This document shows positions 34,560-46,100 of a stretch of 64,000 bases of DNA, piece by piece (the stretch's first letter is position 1; every line of letters starts with the position of its first letter). The stretch is from the NCBI GenBank assembly GCA_011799875.1, contig CM022303.1, positions 299,906,362-299,970,361 of the forward strand, read 5' to 3'. A program made the translations under genes and the position numbers. This stretch comes from Thinopyrum elongatum. Lineage: Eukaryota; Streptophyta; Magnoliopsida; Poales; Poaceae. The notes beneath the pieces were generated by a model that was given only the letters and a program-made list of their open reading frames with translations, searched no databases and was not told the origin of the DNA.

Positions 34560-35645
34560 TAGTATAGTATGTTCCTTGTCGGGAAGTGGAGCAGGGACAT
34601 TTGCAATCGACAGGTCTATTGGGTCGATTCAGAGGGATGCTTTCAACTATTCTAGATGGTTTGCCATAATATCCGGGAAATGCTGGGAGCTATGTTGTCT
34701 TTGAGAGTCTACACTGATAGTAACAGTATTGTGCCTTCAGTTGAATAGAGTTACCCCTTTTGGGGCCAAAGCCTTTCCGAACCCTTTCTAGCCGTACCGG
34801 CAATACAAGCCCATATGTTCCAGCTAGTTCCACTTTCCTGATTTTACTCGTGATGCTTAGGGTTTTCCCCTTTTATCTACACTACTATGATCTGCATAGG
34901 TGCTTTCTGTCGTACTAGCAGTACTCCACCCTTCATGCTAAACAACACAACATCATAATTCCAAAGCTTAGTTGTTCAGATATGATTGTGATATGATACT
35001 GATATTAGTTAACAGACACATTTAATTGGTTAGCTAAAGGTCCCACTTGAGTTTCTAAATGCATGTCGCGACATATAGAGAGACAACAGGAATTGCATTT
35101 CTTTTGTCACTTGTTGATTGTACTTTCTTGTTCATACCAAATCTTAGTTGTTATTTCAAAGCAAGCATCGGTTGCTAAGTACCCTTTGTGCGGTTTGCAA
35201 CTTCAGATCTGCCATGCCACTGCCACGGTCAACACTATACTCATCATGCTTATCGTTTCCCCATTTTATGATGACCACGATGATCAGCCTACGTGATTCG
35301 TGTCTTACTAGCACTGCTCCACCCATCAAGCTAAACAAGCTTAGTTGTACAAATTCGAATCTGATATGATGCTGATATTAGTAAAACTAAGACATGTTTA
35401 ATTGGTCAGCTAAATGCTCCTACTTTAGTTTCGAACTGCATGTGAGCCACATATGGAGAGATCGGAAGGAATAGTATTTCTCTGTGTGCTCTGGTTCATC
35501 ATGGGTGGGCAACAGACATTGTATAGAAAGACTTGTAATATCTTCAATATGCTTGCTCTTCTGCTTTTCTTTAACATGACCCTCTTCTCTTCTTCTTTAA
35601 TAAGTATAGTATGTTCCTTGTTGGGAAGAGTAGCAGAGATATTTG

Positions 35646-35935
35646 CGGTCGACAGGTCAGGTCGAGTTGTTCTTCCTTAGTATATTTTGAATCTGTCAGG
35701 TCAGGTCGAGTCGAGTTGTTCTTCCTTACTATATGTTGAAGCTATGATCTTCGAAGTATCATTACTTCTGGATCTCTCATATTTTGAGTAGTAGGCCACA
35801 TTATATTAATGCACACACCAAATTACAGCACGCATGGCATCTCTCAGAAGAATTGCAGAGATAGCACATAGGGGTTTACAGGGAGGCAGTATTGGATTAG
35901 AATCACTTCTGCATTACAAAGATAATCTCACTTAT
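35646..35935. other. Short duplication and unassigned DNA
   Basis: GACAGGTCAGGTCGAG(TCGAG)TTGTTCTTCCTTA occurs twice in a row (about 35650 and 35694). The rest has no recognisable feature and leads into the first exon of the four-exon gene. Confidence 0.5.
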
Positions 35936-36620
35936 TTTTATGTTTTCATGCATGTCAAGTATTGAACATGATCAAAATGAATATGAGAATGGGCGCACGA
36001 GAGGAATATTGCGGAACAATCCACTGGCTAACAAACTTGGCATGGTGGAGGATGGCCTATCTTATTCACCCATCAAGGTGCTTGCTCTAACTTGGCAAGG
36101 TTGTATTGGTCGCACATATCTTGCATATGACCTCTTGCATTACTTCTACTTTGTTACACCACCATCTGCTTAGTTTAAGCATCATATATGAGTATATGCC
36201 ATACCTATCCATTTTCTGTACCTATTCCTTGTGTCGTCATACTATGTTTTTCCAGTCAAATGTTGTTCTCTCGTAATAGATGTCCAAAAGGAAGTTGGTG
36301 AGTGCAGATCATCAAGGAGTACAAACTAAGTATTTGGAAAAGGCAGTGATACCTGTTAAATCAGATAGATCAGCAGCCACAGAAAACACATGCCCAACTG
36401 TACCACACTTTACCCCTACTCCACTGGCCAAAGCCCTATTAGAACTGCAGAGAGCCCAACGTCAGGTACTATCTATGATATCAATTCAAAATTTGAACTC
36501 CTACATTTCTGCATGTGCCTTACCATCTGTCTTGTATGAAAACTAATTTCAGATGAATCTCCTTTCTCAAAGGATCATAGGATCTCACAAAAATACTGGG
36601 CACTGCATTGCTCTTGTCAG

Positions 36621-37230
36621 TACCTCTTGCCCTTTGTCAGCATACTTACACTTATTGCTGTTTGATTATGTAGCATCACTGTAAATGTTCGCTTCCTTAT
36701 CCTCCCTTTGCTCGAAATTATAAGATCTGTATTTACTCTTACATAAATGTAGAATTAACACAATGGTTATGAAGTTCTGGATTGCTCATGTAAGAACCTG
36801 TTGTCATGTGCTCCTTCCGTATCGAATTAATTGTTGCTCAATTGGATGTATTTAGAACTTAAGTAGTGCTAGATACATCCATTCGAGCGACAAGTAATAA
36901 CGGACGGTGGTAGTACTACTGTACTTGTTTTGCGAGATAGTTGGTTGTCTAGCATTACTCTGCATCTTATCTTCCCTGCCCTCCACTTTCTCCAAATTAT
37001 CAGATCTATATTTACTCTTACCAAAATGTTGAATAAAGCCAATGCCACTACACACGTTGATGTCTGCATTCCTCTTGCCAGTACCTTTTGCCTTGTAACG
37101 CTGTACTTAATTAGTAGCTATTTGATTATGTATCATCACTCTGTACCTGAGCTTCATTATCCTCTGTTTCTTCCAATATTATTTGATCTATATTTACTCT
37201 TTACAAAATGTAGAATAAAGGCAACACTTA
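36621..37230. repeat. Intronic repeat, three diverged copies
   Basis: A block with CTTATCTTCC(C)T, TCCAAATTATCAGATCTATA, TTTACTCTTAC and AAAATGTAGAATAAAG recurs at about 36621-36760, 36955-37045 and 37078-37225 in the third intron of the four-exon gene. The second copy is shorter. Confidence 0.65.
36811..36910. mobile_element. Small Stowaway MITE in an intron
   Basis: About 100 bp; left end CTCCTTCCGTATCGAATTAAT and right end AGTAATAACGGACGGTGG are imperfect inverted repeats, with TTGGATGTATTTAGAA opposite TAGATACATCCATTC. TA follows at 36911; the left dinucleotide is mutated (TG). Confidence 0.7.
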
Positions 37231-38019
37231 TAAATAAGTTTCTTTGGGGAATTTCTTGAATTATCCTTCCATCAACATGGAGAAGGGCTTTGTCCAGCCC
37301 GTGTTAACATGTAATGTAAGTTCATCCTTCTCAAGCCTTCAAACTTTGTTCTAGTATAGATTTGGATAGGCATCACTTCCTCCACTGCTGTTTACTTTGG
37401 TGTTTACATCTGATTGGATGTTTGCAACAACTGCCAGTTTTAAATTGTAGTTGTAAAAACATGTTCCTTATGCAGAACAGATCCATTTATTTTCTTATTT
37501 GCCAATATAAAATGGGATAGAATTTTTAGCACTCTGACTATCGTTGCTTATATATTTGTGAAACCTGTTATGTGTCTCCTTGTTTCTCTTTCAGAGTCAT
37601 ATCTCTTATGCCAGGCAGAACTTTAGGGAAGATAGTGAGCCAAACCATCTTGAAGAGAGCGAGATGACCCCAAGGTCATGTCTTGATGAAGACGATGATT
37701 TGAAGCTACTCACCAGCAGCTGTGAGACAACCTCTGTGCAGTTGTTGCCTCAATCAGTTTGACTTCTTCAGTCTGAACTTAAAGCAGAAAGGCTTGGTTC
37801 AGCTCAACTCCGACCTGATGTCAATGATGTAAAGAAGACCTCAGAGGACAGCCGTGCACACTTTCTTGCTACGCAGCTCAGATTAGAGCATCTATCATTG
37901 ATACAACTTAGGTCTCATCAGCTTGTTCTGCTGCTTGTGGTGCACATCCAGGGCAGGCCTAATGCCTTTTGAAGTGCTGTCAGTTTTGTATATTCTTTTG
38001 TCGGCACGTTTATATGCAC

Positions 38020-38120
38020 TGGTGGCGACCTTTGATGCCCAGTGTATGTAATTTGTGGTCTCGTTGCGCTTTATTATCAGCGGTGGCGAACTTTGATGCC
38101 CAGTGGATGTAATATATGCC
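38020..38120. repeat. Direct duplication of about 68 bp
   Basis: GGTGGCGA(C/A)CTTTGATGCCCAGTG(T/G)ATGTAAT occurs at about 38021 and 38082, downstream of the last exon. No function is apparent. Confidence 0.7.
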
Positions 38121-38189
38121 GTAATTTCTTTATTGTATAGTCTAGGTTTATTCTTAGTCGGTATGATGTAATTTAGGCCGGAAGCTTCA

Positions 38190-39060
38190 GCGGATCTCAA
38201 TGTTTTCGGTCTTGAGGCCGGCCCATAACTCACTATATATGGGCCGAAACGTGGGCCTATAATCATCTTGGGCCATTAGCAGGTCTAAACGTATAGTAGT
38301 TTTCCGCCTTTAATGATCCCAGTAAAGTTCGGGCTAGCTGGGCCAGAGAATACCATGGGCTTTGAACAGGCTAAAAACTAGATTGGGTTGGCGTTGAGCC
38401 AAAAAATTCACGGGCCAACACAGGCCGAAACTGTCGTAGGCCCATGTTTGGCCCAAATAGCAAACGAGCCGTTAACAGGCCAAAATGTATCTCGGGCCCT
38501 ATTTGGCCCAATAAAATTATGGGCTTTAAGCAGGCTGGTATCAACGTGGGCCGTCGGCCCAACTATGTCACGGGCCATTAACAGATGGGCTGTAAGCAGG
38601 CCGGATTCAACGCGGGCTGTAATTAGGCCCAACTGCTACACGGGCCATTAACAGGCCGATAGGCATGTTGGGCTGAAATTTATCCACGAAGACTACGGGC
38701 CGTTAAGAGGCCTGAAGTCACTCCGGACAAGAAATAGCCCAATTTCAGCACGACCCGTTAAATGGCCTAAAGTGAAACCAGGCCAAAAACGGCCTAGATG
38801 CACCAAGGCCCGCTAACAGGCCGAAATGATTATTGGGCCGAACTGGTAAATAGGCATTTAAAAGGCTAAAATACAAACCTGACTTAGAATGGGCCCAAAA
38901 GAACAGTGGCCTGTTAACAGGCCTGATCTGATGTGGGCCGTAATTTAGCCCAAAACACAACAGGCTGTGAACGGGCCAGATCTTATATGGGTCGTAATTT
39001 GACCCAAAACATGGCAGGCTGTTAACGGGCCGGCCCACTAGTGTCTGAAAAAATATGGTG
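38190..39060. repeat. CACTA subterminal repeat array
   Basis: About 15 variants of GGGCC(A/G)TTAACAGGCC(GAAAT) recur every 30-70 bp, in direct and inverted order, for example at about 38266, 38358, 38465, 38520, 38575, 38640, 38812, 38912, 38955 and 39015. In CACTA elements such arrays bind the transposase (family knowledge). Confidence 0.85.
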
Positions 39061-39299
39061 GGCCTTTAGCTGGGCCGGCCATTTTACCTTAAATGGGCCA
39101 CTGTTGGGCTGTGCCACATGTCGACATATCATAGGCGTGTTCCATCCATTGTAGGTATGACATATGTCCCAACGATGAGCTGACACGTGGATCCTCCGGC
39201 GAATGAGAATTTTACACATGGAAAATCCCCATTGGTCCGGGCTGTTAACGGGTTATTGGATCCAAACCGGAACCTGATAGCTTAACGGCGACCCGTTAC

Positions 39300-39541
39300 G
39301 GTGGATGCCACGTGTTGGTTACCCTTGACGAAAACACTTCCGTGACGCGCCATTTATCGTCATGGAAGTGGACACTTCCGTGATGATAATTTTGGTATTG
39401 TCAGGGAACACTTCTACGACAGCACAGGTATGACTATCTTGACTCTGTCATAAAATCGTCATGGATGTACATGCATGACAGAAAACGTGACCTACTATGA
39501 CAAACACGTATCATCACGGAACTGTATTTTTTTTTGTAGTG
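39300..39541. mobile_element. CACTA right terminus
   Basis: The inverse complement starts CACTACAAAAAAAAATACAG. Before the end, ACTTCCGTGA(C/T)G is repeated and GGAAGTG-GA-CACTTCC (39364-39379) forms a tight palindrome; further TGACAGA(A/G) and CATGA(C) inverted motifs lie at 39400-39500. TTA (39542-39544) may be the target duplication. Confidence 0.88.
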
Positions 39542-39544
39542 TTA

Positions 39545-39900
39545 ACTATCAAGACTGACTCCCATCTGCACATATCACACATACTACAACATCTACTCTA
39601 AGTATTTCAAGTGCAAAAGACGAGGGTCGTAGGACATACCTTCACGGTTGTGAATTTACACACTTCTCTTCCTCACTCTTGCATTACTCGTTGTCCGGCG
39701 CTGGCTAACTCGTCTGAAAACAAAAAAAAAGAACAAAACCAAAACAAAGCTTATTCTATTTTTTGGTTTTTGGGTTTTTGAAAACTAACTTGCAACCGAA
39801 AAATCACAAAGGCAAAAGAAAAATAAAGAGCAAAAGCAAATAAAAGCAAAGTGTTGGAACAAACCAACACAAGTGTTTTGAATCTCCTCGAGCTTAAGTA
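39545..39900. other. Unassigned AT-rich DNA right of the CACTA end
   Basis: A/T-rich, including AAAACAAAAAAAAAGAACAAAA. It probably belongs to the retroelement remnant that follows. No coding evidence. Confidence 0.4.
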
Positions 39901-41172
39901 CAACCTCATTACTAATTATTCAAATACCACCACATCTTAATGTGGAAGTGGTGATAACCTCCCCAAGCTTAGGCTCGAGCAAGGCCAAACCAGTGAGATC
40001 ATTGCGACGGTTAGTTAGGAGCCCATCCTTGGCTCCAGTTGGAGAAGCTCATGTTCTTGTAGGCAGACGTGCCTCGAAGAGACTCATCGAGGTTGCTCAT
40101 ATCTTTGATAGAGCCTTGGAGGCTGTTGAGGTCCGCATAGGTGGTGTAGTCTCCTTGTTGTGGCTTCTCTTGGGGCTGCTCCTCTTCTTCGTCGGTGGCG
40201 AGTTCTTCTTCATCTACTTGTTCTGGTTCTCGACCTTCTTGGTCAAAAGCTGCATCTCCTTCCTATGCAACATAATGCAATTGTCCATGCTCCATAGAGA
40301 AATAGTTAGGCATAGGAGTAGGCAACAAGTGTGCCACTCCAGGAATTCTAATGCAATGACTGCCATTACGAAATACTACCATTCCAGTGCTAGTAAGAAC
40401 ATGAATATTAAGGGCCTGTTTGGGACTGCTCCGCTTCACCAAAATCAGTTTCTCTCCATCAAATTCACTTTGGAGCAGTTTCATACAGAAGTTGTAGGAC
40501 TACCAAAGAGAATGTTTGGCTTCCATCTAGCTCCAGCTTCAAGAATAGGAAATTTGGTGGAAGGATCTATTTGATTGGATGAGGAAGAAGAAACGAAAGG
40601 GTATCCACTTACTGGTGGCAGTGGTGGGTAATTTCCCCCCAACTCCAGCTTCTATAATTTTTTGGAGCATCCCCTCAAGAGCTTCATAAAAAACTGGGAG
40701 TTGTACCTCAGATTCTAGTTTTTTTGCGGAGCGGCATATCGTGAAGCTACCCTGTTTGGCTTGTGTTTTCTAGAGCGGAGCTGAATTTTAAGAAGCAGAG
40801 CAGTCCCAAGTAGGCTCTAACAAGGATGTTACTGACAATGGGGCAAAGGTGATTGTAGTTGAGACCAAGGGAGTTGGCCAACATGGTGATCACTCCTCCA
40901 CACACACACGATATCTCCTTGTGCATGATTTGCTTGATGCGTGAGGTTTAGAAAAAGTATTGCCCCTAGGTTGGGCGAATAACCGACATCAAGGTTTGCT
41001 GCTTTCCCAAGAACTAGCATGTTCTCATCATTCAACTTAGAAACTTCTCCTCGTGCCTGCAACGATTTATTGATAACATAATAGAAATAACGTATAGCAG
41101 GACTTTTAGTGCAACTAGCTCTTGAGCGAGGCGTGCTCATCAAATTAAAGGATTGCCTTGGGTGTGGTTCAG
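39900..41172 (-). pseudogene. Retroelement-encoded 'putative plant transposon protein' remnant
   Basis: Minus-strand fragments read PRSRASCTKSPAIRYFYYVI, NKSLQARGEVSKLNDENMLV and LGKAANLDVGYSPNLGAILF (41130-40940), then, beyond a MITE, STGMVVFRNGSHCIRIPGVA and PTPMPNYFSMEHGQLHY (40395-40268). This combination is typical of a long ORF carried by Athila-like gypsy elements of grasses. A frameshift near 40900 and the inserted MITE break it; the part left of 40260 is acidic/basic low complexity with stops. It is cut at 41172 by the copia LTR. Confidence 0.7.
40413..40817. mobile_element. Tourist/PIF-Harbinger-type MITE with TAA duplication
   Basis: The left end GGGCCTGTTTGGGACTGCTC and the right end GAGCAGTCCCAAGTAGGCTC are inverted. 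TAA lies on both sides (40410-40412 and 40818-40820), the 3-bp target of PIF/Harbinger elements. 405 bp, no ORF; it splits the coding remnant at 39900-41172. Confidence 0.85.
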
Positions 41173-42593
41173 TGTAATCATAAACATGGCAGATTGAAAG
41201 CGTAGGTTTACTCCAAGAGGAGAGTGAATGGGAGATTTTTAGAAATTTGTCAAACTCTGAGGAATTTGAAGAAGATCAGAGTGAAGAAATAGAAGCACAA
41301 GGGAAACTAAGTCATCATAGAATTAGAGTACATGCAATCAGGATACATAAGAGTGAAGAACATGCAATCATACATTCATACACACATGAAGAAAATGAAC
41401 TAAGGAAATGAAAGATAACATGATGAAACTCTTCAGTTCAAATTCGTCAGAGCACACATCACAATTAAGCAGCGAAATAAAGTAAGAGAGAGTTGAGGAA
41501 TTTGAAACCAGGTTGGCTCGGTGAAGACAATGGAATTTGGTAGACCAGTTCCAGTTGCTACATCAAATGTACGTCTGGTTGAGGTGGCTGAGTCACAGTC
41601 CTCACCGTATTCTTCTTGAGCTAAGGTCACTTAGTCCTCACCCAATCACTCGTCATAAGTCTTCAATGTAGACTTCCAAAACCTTCACAGACTTGTTCAC
41701 CGGTACATGACAATGACTCTTGGTGTACTCAGAACTTGACGCCTAACCGTCTGAAAGAATGACAATCTTCAAAGGTAATAGGCGTCGGATCACACAGATC
41801 AATCTCTTCAGTGATTCTCAATCACTTTGGCTCTGGGTTTTTCCTCACTTAGGATTCTCTCAAAGTTGTCAGAGGATGGGTTGCTCTCTTATGACAAGTG
41901 TCAAGTTCTCTTAGAACAGCCAACCAACAAGTGGTTGTGGGGGCGGCTATTTATAGCCAGCGGCAACCCGACATGAAATGTCATAAATAACCTTCTCTGA
42001 TTCGACCATTGTCAGGATAAGGACCCACTCGACAGCTGGCACACGGTGCAACAATGGTCGGAATTTGAACTCTCATATTCGTCGAGGCACTCAATTTCCT
42101 CACTTTTAGGCAGAATGCACTGGCAAACTCCTAACTCCTCAGCGTGACCAAATTCTTCAGTGACCAGATGAACTTCGTCACTGTCGCTAGGAAATGCGTC
42201 AGATGTACTGGAGATTTCTAAAGGCTTCACTCGAAGCGGCTTTTGTGTATAGGTTTGAATAGGTTTGAGCATCACTTTGGAAATGTGAAATATGATTCAC
42301 CTAGACCCCCTTTAACAGTACGATTTTTCCTATGACTCAAATAAGAAGAAAAGAAACTATGAAAACAAAGTCTTCAAGCTTCAAAGTCTTCACGTCAATT
42401 TCTTCAAAGGCCGTACCAATTTCATCACCAAATTCTTCACTTGAAGAAATACAGTTTTAGGGGTCATCTTCCATGTGTTAAACCAAAACTTCTGGGACTC
42501 TGTCTCCTGTGTATACTCACAAACTCATTAGTTCCTCAACCTATTTGTCGTCAATACTCCAAAACCACTAAGGGGGCACTTGATGCACTTACA
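41173..42593 (-). repeat. 3' LTR of the SIRE-type element
   Basis: On the minus strand it starts TGTAAGTGCATCAAGTGCCC right after AAAAAGGGGGAGAT (polypurine tract, 42608-42595). The end is placed at TGATTACA (41173), which pairs with the TGTAA start; an alternative end is CGCTTTCA at 41195. A CTATAAATAGCC box (about 41958-41947, minus) is the likely promoter. Confidence 0.75.
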
Positions 42594-43115
42594 ATCTCCC
42601 CCTTTTTGGTGATTGATGACAAATTGGTTAGGTTTCAGCAGGAGTATAAATAATTGAAGAGCAAGTACAGAGTTTGAAGAAATTGGTGCAAGATATTGAG
42701 GAACTCCCCCTGAAGATGTGCATATGAGGAATTTGCTTTGGATTGCAAATGCACATGGTAGGTTGAATTTGTGGAGATCTCCCCCTATATCTTGGCAACC
42801 AATCATGCATGATCATAAGATATTGAAGAATATGAATGAATGATGAAAAATTGGTGTCTGATGAAATTGTCCATGCATGAGCAGATATATTGAAGAATAA
42901 AGCATGCGAGTCAAATGGAGCATAAGAGTCAGACAACCAACAGTTATTAAGTTACAACTCATCAAGAGCACATTCAGAAAAGTTCAAGAGTTGCAACTTA
43001 AGCAAAAATAGCCCATATAATGACCCGCTTGAAGACTAACTCAAACTTCTCCCCCTTTGTCATCAAATGACCAAAAGGTGAGGAATTTGAGAACTAGTGC
43101 CCCTGAAGAAAATCA
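42594..43115 (-). other. Region between env-like ORF and 3' LTR
   Basis: Non-coding. Four AGGGGGAG(A)-type polypurine motifs lie on the minus strand (about 43058, 42784, 42710 and 42605). Only the last directly precedes the LTR. Confidence 0.55.
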
Positions 43116-46100
43116 TCATGGAGAGGACGAGGGAGTGCCAGCATTGTTGGGGTCGCGCGGTGTAGAGGGACCAACAGGAGTGTCTTCGGCGGCTTCATTT
43201 TCGTCGGTGGAGCATGATGAAGACTCGGAGCTTGGCATCAGAGGAGGAACTGGAGTTTTCTTGAACTTCTTCCTTGGCGGTTCAGCCTAGTCAAAGTTCA
43301 TCTGAAAATCGTCAGCAGCAAGTTCCTCGGCTGATTTGAGATGTGAAAGTGTGGCCCAACTATGATCAAATATCTCATGGAGATAGTATGTGTTCTTATG
43401 GATGGCGTTATGCGTCACTTTCATATTTGCTTGAACATTAGAGAATTGACGCTTAACGCATCGGTGATGCTTGTCAAGTTTCTGATGAAGACTTATAAGC
43501 AGCTCACGGTCAGTCATGACATGTGGCGCTTCTGGTGAAGAAGATGGCCTTGAGGCTTTTGTTGCAGTGTCTTGGCTGGCAGATTCATCAGCTACGGAGC
43601 TGGAGATAGGTTGACGAAATTGTCCATCAAGGGGACGAATTCCTTCATCGATAACGCTCTTGCCTTTGCCAGGAACTGTAGACTGTGTGCTTTAAAGAAT
43701 TTCAACTTTAGGCATATAGCTCAGGTGGTTCTGACGATCAGCCTTGTAGTGGATTGAAGACCGGGATCTGATGAATCTCATAATCCATGGTGTGCACGGC
43801 TTCAAATCAAATGGAGACTGAGCAATAGTGACCAAAGTCCTCAGGAAGAAATCATGAATGTTGATGGCAGTGCCATGTATGATGTGGAATAGCAAGTTCT
43901 TCATGACTCCCACAACTTCTTCAGTGTTGGAATTGTGGCCTTTGATCGGACTGAGGGTCTTTGTCAGAATGCGATACACAGTCTTCGGCACATATAGCAA
44001 ATCCTTCACTAGGAAGGTTGTCCTTGGAGCATTTCCTTCAGCCATAGGCTTCATCAGAACTTGCATCAGGTGATTAGGCAGCTCAGGTTCTTCATAAAAT
44101 TTCTTAGCTCCTTCTTGGGGTGGATCAACTAGAAGAGCATGAAGCAATTCATCAATCGGTGCTTTGTAGTGAGTGTCTTCACTCATCCAGTCTAGAGTCC
44201 AAGTTGCTATGTTGTCAGCATTGCTAGAGAAGTGCACAGTTGCATAGAATTGAAGAATCGGTTCTTCATTCCAGTCATAGACATCAGTGCAGAAATTTAG
44301 CATACCAGCATCATGAAGAACAGCCAAAACTGGCCGGAAGCAGGGAATTGATTCCATGTCCACATGAGGAATATGACGATGCTGGAATACCTTCTTCTTG
44401 TCAAATAGTAGTGATGAATAGAAGTTCATCTGAGTTCTTGTCCAGAACCTCAAATGCCTGAGTTTGGCCGAGTCATATGGTGACTTGCCAATGAAGAAAT
44501 TCTTCTCTTCGAACAATTTGGCGCTATCAAACTTTGGATGCTTGAGGCCTTTGCCAATCTTGGGCATCACGGGAACAGGTTGAAGATTTTGCCTTTTCTT
44601 TCTGATAGCAAGAACTGGTCGTGGAGACCCACTTGAGTCATTGGGATCCGTGATGGCAAGAGCACGAGCAACTTCCTCAGCCGTAGCGGTTGGAACTATG
44701 TCAGTGTCTGCTGAGGGAATTGAATCAGCTCGAGGAGGAGATGCATTGATGACATCAACATCAGGATCATCATGAGCAATTTCATCAGCTGCTGCAGCTG
44801 GAACTTCTTCAGGTATGTTGTGGAGTGTTGGTTGTTGTTCTTCAGAGCCAGTTGGAATTTCTTCAATGTGCTGAGGCGACTGAGGCTCTGTTGTGAGGGG
44901 AGTGGTGAGGGGCGAATTTGGGTGAGTTGCTTCCCAATATTCGTCATGGAGTGGAGGATTTGTCTCGATATCCACTTCCTCCTCATTTTCTTCAATCAGC
45001 AGAGTTCGCTGAGGGCTTTGGGTAGTATCGTGAGGCATTGATACATCTGTATCAACTTCAATTTCTTCATCCATTTGCTCTATGGTAGCAGCAGAATGGG
45101 TATCTTCTTCTTCTTCATCAGCCTGAGGGATTTCATAATCCACCCCATATGTAACCATTTTAAGATTTCCAAGATTACAAGCAGGGGCGCTGATGAGATT
45201 GGAATTGCATCGATAGGAATGACAATTGAAGACAATGTTGTCCTCTTCAATATATTCACTGATTCAGGCATAGGTGGAGCTGATGCCTTTCTCTTCTTAG
45301 CTTCATGCTCAGTAGCCTTTGTCTTCTTCGCTTCTGATGCAAAAGGAAGGGTGATAAGCTTCATGGATGAAGTCGGTGTTGGAGTTGCTGCTGAGGAACT
45401 GGTTGGAGCAGTTTCATCAAGCATGACTGATGCAGTCACCCTGGCAGGTTCTTCAGGCACAACACTTTCAGTCACCCTAGGAATTTCTTCAGGAGCAACA
45501 TTATCCGTTGCCCTTTCAATTTCTTCAGTAGATGAAGGTGCAGTCACACTGGCCTGTGTGGTTGGAGGCGGAGCTGATGAACTGGATGTTGGTGTTGTGC
45601 CAAACTTGGCAGGTTCACGCTTGGTGTGGTCTTCAACCACCTTGGTTGAGGCAGTAATGAATCGTTCATTGACACCACAACAATGATTGGCCTGTCTTTC
45701 ATACTCTTCAGATAGCTGAAGAATTTCAGACTGTAGTGTCACAAGCTGTTGAGGAGATATTGAAAGCATATTCTTCCTCAGCTCCTTCTCTTTTTGCACT
45801 TTCTGTTTGCGCACCAGTTTAGCTTGTGCAATCTTGTATTTCTCATTCAATATGAATGAAGAAATCATATGGCCTGGACCAGGAGGTAGGCTCAGGTCAT
45901 CAAGAGGAGTTTCTGGATTGGTGCACCAGATATCAATGAAATCAAGCAATTTCTTAAGGTCCAGCAGCATAGGAACAGAAATTCTTGGCAATTGCAGCCT
46001 GCTCTTGTTTTTCTTATGAGGAACTCAGCGAGCCCATGTTCATCAACCTGAGGCACAACGGCCTTGCTCTTGGGACTTGGTCTGGTTCCATGGCCAGCAG

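Larger units (their letters stand above)
28481..35645. repeat. Tandem repeat of a ~1.3-kb unit, about 2.4 copies
   Basis: Units begin at ACTTGTTGACTGTACTTTC-like sequence: A about 28481, B about 33825, C about 35109. Unit A is expanded by a 4.0-kb solo LTR; without it and its target duplication A is about 1.30 kb and B about 1.28 kb. C ends near 35645 after TATGTTCCTTGTTGGGAAG. A and B each hold a Stowaway MITE; C has the unoccupied site. B and C are closer to each other in their first half (shared CAAGCTAAACAAGCTTAG). Confidence 0.85.
35952..37972 (+). pseudogene. Unrecognised four-exon gene inside the CACTA block
   Basis: I do not recognise the protein. Four exons have good junctions: 35952-36077 (MSSIEHDQNEYENG... 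ending SPIK, donor AAG|GTGCTT), 36280-36465 (62 codons, MSKRKLVSADHQGVQTKYLE..., donor CAG|GTACTA), 36553-36615 (21 codons, MNLLSQRIIGSHKNTG..., donor CTT|GTCAGT) and 37595-37972. The last three are in one phase. The NGRTRGILRNNPLANKLGM segment resembles the R..I..NN..LG pattern of accessory ORFs in Triticeae CACTA elements (inference). The last exon is acidic (DEDDDLKLL) and is stopped by TGA at 37760-37762. Beyond it the same frame gives a Leu/Glu-rich, coiled-coil-like tail (LLQSELKAERLGSAQLRP) to TGA at 37970. It could be a CACTA accessory gene or a captured host gene fragment. Confidence 0.5.
27655..39541. mobile_element. CACTA-type DNA transposon, left end missing
   Basis: The right side has all the marks: a terminal CACTAC (inverse complement of GTAGTG at 39536-39541), a subterminal region rich in short direct and inverted repeats, and a dense array of GGCC(N)TTAACAGGCC-type repeats. 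TTA after the end could be one side of a 3-bp target duplication. No left terminus was found; the block abuts LTR 3 at 27654. Attribution of everything from 27655 to this one element is inference. A 4.0-kb solo LTR (29254-33290) and several MITEs are inserted in it. Confidence 0.6.
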
